Assembly: GCA_007571355.1 (NCBI GenBank)
Contig: RKRO01000184.1
Span: 1-10,349, forward strand
Length of the DNA: 10,349 nt
DNA from: Candidatus Poribacteria bacterium
GTDB taxonomy: Bacteria; Poribacteria; WGA-4E; WGA-3G
Direction of reading: 5' to 3'
Position 1 is the stretch's first letter, and each line of letters starts with the position of its first letter. The notes beneath the pieces are model-generated. The model had not been told where the DNA came from, did no database searches, and saw only the letters and a list, made by a program, of their open reading frames with translations. This document shows, one piece after another, positions 6,691 through 10,349 of this stretch. The translations under genes and the position numbers were made by a program.

Positions 6691-7267
6691 TATTGATGTT
6701 CGTGAACGTCCACCTTTGAGTAACGCACGATTGGCAATATTAGTCCTGCTCGGTGCGGAGACAATGCTGTTTTCGGGGCTTATCGGAGCATTTCTCGTGT
6801 TTCGCGTCGGGAACGTCACCTGGCCCCCGCCATCGCATATCGGGATTGAACTCCCACGCGTCGTAACCGGCATCAATACGGCTTTACTTCTCATCAGCGG
6901 TTACACGATGTTTCAAGGGTGGCGCGCCATCCAGAAAGACAACGTGCAGCAGCTCCGGAATTGGCTCTTGATTACAGGCGCGCTTGGGTTACTTTTCCTC
7001 GGTATACAGGGAAGCGAATGGGTGCAGCTCATTCGTAACGGACTGACACTCCAGTCGGGGGTCTATGGCGGCATTTTTTATGTGCTGATCGGTTGCCACG
7101 CTGTTCACGTGATGAGTGCTGTGATATGGTTGTTCATCGTCCTCGGTATGGCGATGGCTGGACGGTTCTCGGCGGAACGTTACACAAGCGTTGATACCTG
7201 TACCATCTATTGGATTTTTGTTGTCGCACTCTGGCCAATTCTTTATGTATTGGTGTATCTTTCGTAG
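6674..7267 (+). CDS. Divergent heme-copper oxidase subunit III (first of two)
   Basis: A 197-residue five-helix protein of the subunit III family. Recognisable features are LGAETMLFSGLIGAF (27-41, with E29 in the first helix), FLGIQGSEW (109-116, E115), GVYGGIFYVLIGCHAVHV (129-146, H142 and H145) and a final helix beginning IYW (178-180). The last helix reads YWIFVVALW where the canonical paralogue at 7623 has YWHFVDLIW, so the conserved His and Asp there are Ile and Val. Subunit III stabilises the core and supports proton uptake, and this copy may be specialised. ATG 6674 is chosen; a GTG at 6668 in the same frame would add two residues. The start overlaps the preceding gene by 17 bases. Another heme-copper branch's subunit III, such as a NorE-like protein, is an alternative identity. 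Confidence 0.85.
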   Translation: METQNNIDVRERPPLSNARLAILVLLGAETMLFSGLIGAFLVFRVGNVTWPPPSHIGIELPRVVTGINTALLLISGYTMFQGWRAIQKDNVQQLRNWLLITGALGLLFLGIQGSEWVQLIRNGLTLQSGVYGGIFYVLIGCHAVHVMSAVIWLFIVLGMAMAGRFSAERYTSVDTCTIYWIFVVALWPILYVLVYLS

Positions 7268-7289
7268 GCCTCGTGAAAGGAGTATCAGA

Positions 7290-7514
7290 ATGTCCAGACT
7301 TTTTTTAGGGGTTACCCTCTTGATAGTTGCCGTGCTGATCGTGCCGACATATCTTGAGGCGTGTCCCGCCTGCAAGACACTTGACGATCCTATCGGTAAA
7401 GGCTTTAATTTTAGTATCCTCTTTATGATGGCAATGCCATTTGTGGTTTTCACAGTCATCAGTGGCACAGTTTTCTGGCATTACCGGCGCGCAAGTAAGG
7501 AACCGATGGATTAA
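7290..7514 (+). CDS. Small membrane protein with CPAC motif, oxidase-linked
   Basis: A 74-residue protein starting at ATG 7290, set by a strong AAAGGAG at 7276-7282. The frame is open further upstream, but that part overlaps coxC1 and lacks support. Residues 1-23 form a signal-like hydrophobic segment, followed directly by EACPACKTLDD with C25 and C28 (CPxC). A second hydrophobic segment spans about 41-63, and a basic tail (HYRRASK) follows. Topology would place CPAC on the periplasmic side, where a thiol pair could bind copper or take part in disulfide exchange. I do not recognise a named family. Its position between two subunit III genes suggests a role in oxidase assembly, which is inference. 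Confidence 0.75.
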   Translation: MSRLFLGVTLLIVAVLIVPTYLEACPACKTLDDPIGKGFNFSILFMMAMPFVVFTVISGTVFWHYRRASKEPMD

Positions 7515-7527
7515 GAAATCATCTATT

Positions 7528-7548
7528 AACGGATAACGGATAACGAAT
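7528..7548 (+). repeat. Three tandem 7-bp units (AACGGAT, AACGGAT, AACGAAT)
   Basis: Just after the CPAC gene the sequence reads AACGGAT twice and then AACGAAT, a short tandem repeat of 7-bp units with one mismatch in the third. It lies upstream of the strong hairpin at 7569-7595 and is non-coding. It may be simple slippage or half of a repeat unit. Confidence 0.7.
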
Positions 7549-7568
7549 AGAACTTACGCACTTCATCG

Positions 7569-7595
7569 GTAGGTGCGGTTTCAAACTGTACCTAC
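7569..7595 (+). repeat. 12-bp-stem hairpin upstream of coxC, likely RNA structure
   Basis: GTAGGTGCGGTT (7569-7580) pairs with AACTGTACCTAC (7584-7595) across a TCA triloop. All 12 positions pair if two G-U wobbles (7575/7589 and 7577/7587) are allowed. Those wobbles are stable only in RNA made from the + strand, the direction of the operon. The hairpin ends 10 bp before the AAAGGAG of coxC and has no following T-run. An mRNA stability, processing or translation element, or a palindromic intergenic repeat copy, is plausible. Confidence 0.65.
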
Positions 7596-7605
7596 GCTTA
7601 GACGG

Positions 7606-7612
7606 AAAGGAG
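7606..7612 (+). promoter_or_regulatory. Ribosome binding site deciding the GTG start of coxC
   Basis: AAAGGAG here ends one base before an in-frame TTG (7614) but 10 bases before GTG 7623. The spacing excludes TTG and supports GTG as the start of the canonical subunit III. Confidence 0.7.
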
Positions 7613-7622
7613 TTTGAATATA

Positions 7623-8273
7623 GTGGAACACGCTACGACTTTAGACCACACTGAAGACGTATATGAACCTTCGCTTACCCCGGATAGCCTCGGCAAGCTC
7701 GGCATGTGGGTTTTCCTCGTTGGGGACACCATGTCTTTTGGCGCGTTGCTGGCGGCTTATGCGGCTGTTCGAGCGGGCGCGGGCGCAATCGGTTGGGTAC
7801 CACCAGACGAAATCCTCGATATTAACCTAACCGCTTTTATGACATTCTTGCTAATATGCAGTAGTGTCACCATGGTGAAAGCACTCGAATCCATCCAGAA
7901 CGGTAATGCTTCGCGCATGTGCCTGTTCCTTGGACTCACAATCGCTGGCGGTGTTATTTTCTTAGGGTTACAGGTTTATGAATGGTATCACCTGATTACC
8001 CACGGACTGACGCTTACCGGTATCCCTGATCATGGGTTGTCGGGGGCAGCGATTAGCGGATCAAACCTCTTCGGCCCCACTTTCTACGCCATCACAGGTT
8101 TCCACGGATTGCACGTGACGGGTGGTGTTATTTATCTCGTTGTTATCTTGGTCCACGGCTTGCGCGGGAGATATACTGCCGAGTTTAACCATGAAGTAGA
8201 AATCGTCGGGCTCTATTGGCACTTCGTTGATCTTATCTGGATTATGGTCTTCACCTTCATCTACCTACTATAG
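7623..8273 (+). CDS. coxC: Cytochrome c oxidase subunit III (canonical copy)
   Basis: A 216-residue five-helix subunit III that binds CoxA in the membrane complex. Signatures from the GTG start are LGMWVFLVGDTMSFGALLAAY (first helix, about 26-46), GLQVYEWYHLITHGLT (115-130, E120), FYAITGFHGLHVTGG (154-168, H161 and H164) and LYWHFVDLIWIMVFTFIYL (197-215). All the usual conserved residues are present, in contrast to the copy at 6674. The first-helix position that carries E29 in the other copy is here D35 (VGDTMSFG). It is likely one of the late genes of the main cox operon. The TAG stop is part of TAGGAG, which serves as ribosome site for the next gene. Confidence 0.95.
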   Translation: MEHATTLDHTEDVYEPSLTPDSLGKLGMWVFLVGDTMSFGALLAAYAAVRAGAGAIGWVPPDEILDINLTAFMTFLLICSSVTMVKALESIQNGNASRMCLFLGLTIAGGVIFLGLQVYEWYHLITHGLTLTGIPDHGLSGAAISGSNLFGPTFYAITGFHGLHVTGGVIYLVVILVHGLRGRYTAEFNHEVEIVGLYWHFVDLIWIMVFTFIYLL

Positions 8274-8283
8274 GAGTAATGAA

Positions 8284-8619
8284 ATGGCAGAAAATGGACA
8301 CAAAGAACACCCGAAATATATGAATATCTTCTGGTGGCTGCTTGGGCTCACTATTGTTGAAGTCGCTGTTGCGATTCCTGAGTATTCTATTGTACTAAAA
8401 GCGATCCTGCTCATCGGGTTGGCATGTTCTAAAGCCGCGCTTGTCGCTATCTATTTCATGCACCTGAAATTTGAAAGGAAGACATTGGCGGCTATCGTGA
8501 TAACGCCGTTTATCATCTGCGTTTTTCTCGTCATTATGCTGATGCCGGACCTTACGTTAGACACCCGGATTGAAGGCATCGAAAAACCGGCAGAAGTTGT
8601 GGATACATCGTCCCATTAA
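8284..8619 (+). CDS. coxD: Cytochrome c oxidase subunit IV (prokaryotic COX4 type)
   Basis: A 111-residue protein with three membrane helices at about 12-32, 38-58 and 67-87. The diagnostic block is ACSKAALVAIYFMHLKFERK (47-66), the SKA..V..YFMHL motif of bacterial subunit IV. This small subunit sits at the edge of CoxA and helps assembly or stability. ATG 8284 follows AGGAG at 8272-8276 closely, the Shine-Dalgarno overlapping the coxC stop. The C-terminal tail after MPDLTLDTR is soluble and periplasmic or cytoplasmic depending on helix count. It is probably the last structural gene of the operon, since a 236-bp gap with a hairpin follows. Confidence 0.93.
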   Translation: MAENGHKEHPKYMNIFWWLLGLTIVEVAVAIPEYSIVLKAILLIGLACSKAALVAIYFMHLKFERKTLAAIVITPFIICVFLVIMLMPDLTLDTRIEGIEKPAEVVDTSSH

Positions 8620-8634
8620 TTTTTTAAGCGATTG

Positions 8635-8696
8635 ACTCTGGGCACCGCTCTACTTCGTTTCGCGGTGGTTTCTGGGTGAGTTTTCCGGTTTTTTTT
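8635..8696 (+). terminator. Candidate transcription terminator after coxD
   Basis: CACCGC (8643-8648) pairs with GCGGTG (8662-8667) over a 13-base loop. Flanking ACTC (8635-8638) and GAGT (8678-8681) can extend the stem around internal loops. A run of eight T follows at 8689-8696. The T-run is about 8 bases beyond the outer stem and 21 from the inner one, so this is not a textbook terminator. It does sit where the cox operon should end. Confidence 0.4.
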
Positions 8697-8735
8697 AAGA
8701 ATGCTTTCGTTAAATTTGCGAACGGCAAGTGGCAT

Positions 8736-8762
8736 GTCGGGTTTCGCTGTGCGCTACCCGAC
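8736..8762 (+). repeat. GTCGGGT/ACCCGAC palindromic intergenic repeat
   Basis: GTCGGGT (8736-8742) is perfectly complementary to ACCCGAC (8756-8762), with a 13-base loop TTCGCTGTGCGCT and CTACG after the stem. This arrangement (GGGTTTCGCT in the loop side, CCGACCTACG at the end) looks like an abundant REP-type intergenic palindrome known from several uncultured and cyanobacterial genomes. The copy number in this genome cannot be seen here. The rest of 8620-8855 shows no gene. Confidence 0.6.
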
Positions 8763-8855
8763 CTACGATGTATAGGGGTGGTGTATCCTCTCATCACCTA
8801 TCCGAAAACCCTCTTCTGGTTAATGCCAACTGGCTCGGGGGTATGAGAGCAGATA

Positions 8856-9503
8856 ATGGGTAAAAATAAGATGTCGGCATCCGCTAATACCAACAACCAA
8901 AAGCAAAGGATTGACAAAAGCACCCTCATCTGGGTCGGCCTGGGTGTCATCATTATCGCCATCGCAGGAATTAACTTGTGGTCGGCATTTGATATGAAGC
9001 CAGAGGTATCGCCTAAGACGGTTGCAGCCGCGGTGCCGGACTTTAATCTGATGAACCAACAAGGACAGCCGGTGCAGTTGTCCGATATGGCAGGCAAGAT
9101 TTGGATCGCGGATTTCATCTTTACCCATTGCCCAACGATTTGTCCAGCGATGACGCAGGAGATGGCACGCTTGCAATCCGAATTTGTTGCGGATCCGGTC
9201 TATTTCGTCTCGTTCTCCGTGGACCCAGAACGGGATACGACAGAGGTTCTCACGCGTTACGCAACGGCTTACGGTGCAGACGATAGACGCTGGCACTTTC
9301 TGACCGGCGCCAAGACACATATTGACCAGTTAGCCGAACAAGGGTTCAGTTTAGCCGCGGGACACAACGGGAGCGAGATACTCCATAGCCCGCGGTTCGT
9401 TCTCGTTAAAGCGGATGGGACCATCCACGACTCCTACAATAGTCGAAGTAAGCCCGCGCTGCTGCGCTTACGGCAGGATGTCAAGACACTTCTGAAGAAA
9501 TGA
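8856..9503 (+). CDS. Sco1/SenC/PrrC family copper chaperone for cytochrome oxidase
   Basis: A 215-residue membrane-anchored thioredoxin-fold protein that delivers copper to, or reduces, the CuA site of CoxB. Residues 1-22 are polar and basic, 23-43 form the membrane anchor, and the rest is periplasmic. The copper site is complete: C92 and C96 in FTHCPTICPAMT (89-100) and H177 in ILHSPRFVLV (175-184). SFSVDPERDTTEVL (119-132) and VKADGTIHDSY (184-194) are standard family blocks. ATG 8856 is preceded only by a weak GAGAG (8845-8849); ATG 8871 is an alternative that would drop five residues. It is set apart from coxD by 236 bp, so it probably has its own promoter, though I could not pick one. 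It overlaps the next gene by ATGA. Confidence 0.94.
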   Translation: MGKNKMSASANTNNQKQRIDKSTLIWVGLGVIIIAIAGINLWSAFDMKPEVSPKTVAAAVPDFNLMNQQGQPVQLSDMAGKIWIADFIFTHCPTICPAMTQEMARLQSEFVADPVYFVSFSVDPERDTTEVLTRYATAYGADDRRWHFLTGAKTHIDQLAEQGFSLAAGHNGSEILHSPRFVLVKADGTIHDSYNSRSKPALLRLRQDVKTLLKK

Positions 9504-9769
9504 GAGACTTTGATCTGAATCTCTTAATCTCTCTTGCGGCTTTTGGCGTTCACTTCACTTTCGGATTTTTCCGTGGACGGTTTAAGCGATTCAGCCGTCC
9601 GTGGAGCAGATGTCTCTATATTCCGATCACAATGAACATCGTTGTTCGCCACTTTATCCTTGATTGGGACTGGCAAACCGCGATGGTCTACTTATGGCCA
9701 GCAACGCTCATCGCCCATGTCTTCGGCGGTTTTCTGGGGGCGCGTTACAAACCTGATTCGGAATTGTAG
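9500..9769 (+). CDS. Small membrane protein coupled to the Sco gene, unrecognised
   Basis: An 89-residue protein starting at the ATG that overlaps the Sco stop (ATGA, 9500-9503), so translation is probably coupled. It has three hydrophobic stretches at about 6-24, 38-54 and 62-80, with a strongly basic loop RGRFKRFSRPWSR (25-37) after the first. I know no family match. Aromatic and His residues (H18, H51, H73) lie in or near helices. The position suggests a role in oxidase biogenesis, but the protein could equally be a general small membrane protein of this lineage. Confidence 0.75.
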   Translation: MRDFDLNLLISLAAFGVHFTFGFFRGRFKRFSRPWSRCLYIPITMNIVVRHFILDWDWQTAMVYLWPATLIAHVFGGFLGARYKPDSEL

Positions 9770-9770
9770 C

Positions 9771-9787
9771 ACAAACCTTTAGTTTGT
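9771..9787 (+). repeat. Hairpin after the Sco-linked gene (ACAAAC/GTTTGT)
   Basis: ACAAAC (9771-9776) pairs with GTTTGT (9782-9787) over the 5-base loop CTTTA. TTGT (9764-9767) and ACAA (9788-9791) extend the stem around a 3-base bulge. It starts two bases after the TAG stop at 9767-9769 and could serve as a 3' end structure. There is no T-run, so terminator function is doubtful. Confidence 0.5.
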
Positions 9788-9841
9788 ACAACGCCAGGCG
9801 GAAAAGCGGCTGCTTTAAGTATCTGTCAAACTCACGTTTAG

Positions 9842-9864
9842 AGACATAACACCCCTACGGGGTG
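9842..9864 (+). repeat. Two-copy palindromic repeat, copy 1
   Basis: The unit is AGACATA, then one variable purine, then the palindrome CACCCCTACGGGGTG (9850-9864, 6-bp arms around TAC). It matches 9891-9913 at 22 of 23 bases; the sole difference is A at 9849 versus G at 9898. The unit lies in the 214-bp gap 9770-9983, which has no gene. Confidence 0.85.
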
Positions 9865-9890
9865 CGGCACTTGAATAGACCGGTTGCTAT

Positions 9891-9913
9891 AGACATAGCA
9901 CCCCTACGGGGTG
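9891..9913 (+). repeat. Two-copy palindromic repeat, copy 2
   Basis: This second copy has its palindrome at 9899-9913, 49 bp after the first. It is also preceded by a small hairpin GCTAT-AGAC-ATAGC (9886-9899), which copy 1 lacks. Two copies with non-identical spacers, no more than two units and no cas genes do not make a CRISPR array. A dispersed REP-like element is likelier. Confidence 0.85.
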
Positions 9914-9983
9914 AGGAAAGCATCCGAAAAACGGTGCGACACTTTCTAAAATCCGTTGGGAGCAACTTGGGTTACTATAAACC

Positions 9984-10349
9984 ATGAATGGAAAAACAGG
10001 TGATACCAATAACAAAGACGATTTCGAAAAAATGTTAGCCCTAGCGGGATTTAGTGCAGAGAGAATGGAACAAAGGCGAACTGTTGAATTTAGAATTTTT
10101 ATCTCTTATATGACGCTCCTTGTTCTCGCGTTGTACCAACTTCTCAAACAAAATCCGATACGCTGGGAATCATTGATCTTTGAACTTTTCAAACAAAATC
10201 CGAGTCCACTATCCATTTACGAAGTTATAGCACTATATGTAATTGCGCTGGTTGTACATGTTGTATATATTATGTGGCAAGTAGGCGTTGGTAGAGCGAT
10301 GAAAAATGACGCAATTCGCAGAAATTTTTATCTTAGAAAAGCTGAAAGT
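9984..10349 (+). CDS. Unrecognised membrane protein, N-terminal part (cut by window end)
   Basis: The frame from ATG 9984 stays open for 122 codons to the last base, so the C-terminus is missing. Residues 1-35 are hydrophilic and probably cytoplasmic. Hydrophobic segments lie at about 38-53 (IFISYMTLLVLALYQL) and 79-97 (EVIALYVIALVVHVVYIMW), followed by a basic tail RAMKNDAIRRNFYLRK. The loop between them repeats KQNP twice (55-58 and 70-73), encoded by a 21-bp direct repeat with one mismatch. I see no enzyme motif or family match. No clear Shine-Dalgarno precedes ATG 9984. The gene is AT-richer than the cox genes and appears unrelated to them. Confidence 0.65.
   Translation, partial: MNGKTGDTNNKDDFEKMLALAGFSAERMEQRRTVEFRIFISYMTLLVLALYQLLKQNPIRWESLIFELFKQNPSPLSIYEVIALYVIALVVHVVYIMWQVGVGRAMKNDAIRRNFYLRKAES

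Noticed and set aside
7191..7289. Longer N-terminus for the CPAC protein starting at 7191
   Set aside because: That extension overlaps coxC1 in another frame, whereas ATG 7290 has AAAGGAG at ideal distance and begins a signal-like helix.
8788..8863. CTCTCAT/ATGAGAG inverted repeat masking the sco ribosome site, and a 6-codon ATG...TAA mini-frame at 8843-8863 overlapping the sco start
   Set aside because: Seven-base arms 48 bases apart and a very short frame are both easily produced by chance. No further support was seen.
8820..9320. 166-codon minus-strand open frame over sco
   Set aside because: It is antisense to the conserved Sco core including CPTIC, with no recognisable protein features.
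9842..9913. Possible minimal CRISPR array (two repeats with one 26-bp spacer)
   Set aside because: Only two units, a palindrome-ended repeat of 23 bp, no further units on either side and no cas genes. A REP-like element explains it better.

Overview
The window is a chromosomal segment of a Gram-negative, aerobically respiring bacterium. It is dominated by an aa3-type cytochrome c oxidase operon with its heme A synthesis and copper insertion genes. All supported genes are on the + strand. The gene content, the layout (subunit I with a long first periplasmic loop, two subunit III genes, a small CPxC membrane protein) and the intergenic palindromes suggest an uncultured lineage such as Candidatus Poribacteria or a Planctomycetes/Acidobacteria-like phylum. 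This taxonomic call rests on recall of style and is low confidence.

Layout. 1-384: 3' end of coxB (CuA domain). 430-2253: coxA. 2311-3246: ctaA (heme A synthase). 3371-4297: ctaB (heme O synthase). 4335-5952: a DNA methyltransferase followed by a PD-(D/E)XK-like endonuclease, read as a type II restriction-modification (RM) pair. 5994-6035: a second, diverged copy of the last 13 codons and stop of ctaB. 6050-6690: DUF805 protein and a small two-helix membrane protein, joined by an ATGA overlap. 6674-7267: a divergent subunit III. 7290-7514: a small CPAC-motif membrane protein. 7623-8273: a canonical subunit III. 8284-8619: subunit IV. 8620-8855: non-coding, with a terminator-like hairpin and a palindromic repeat. 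8856-9769: a Sco1/SenC copper chaperone overlapping a small membrane protein by ATGA. 9770-9983: non-coding, with a hairpin and a two-copy repeat. 9984-end: start of an unrecognised membrane protein cut by the window edge.

How it works together. CtaB farnesylates heme B to heme O, CtaA oxidises heme O to heme A, and heme A goes into CoxA. Sco delivers copper, mainly to the CuA site of CoxB. CoxC and CoxD complete the membrane complex.

The most interesting feature is the RM pair wedged into this operon. It is bracketed by a 42-bp imperfect direct repeat of the ctaB 3' end. Five of the six differences between the copies are synonymous, and the downstream copy sits 14 bp before the next gene. 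This looks like insertion of an RM cassette at the ctaB terminus that kept ctaB intact, resembling the long-target-duplication insertions described for RM genes in Helicobacter pylori. Four intergenic regions also carry strong hairpins, one with G-U pairs that favour a + strand RNA structure.
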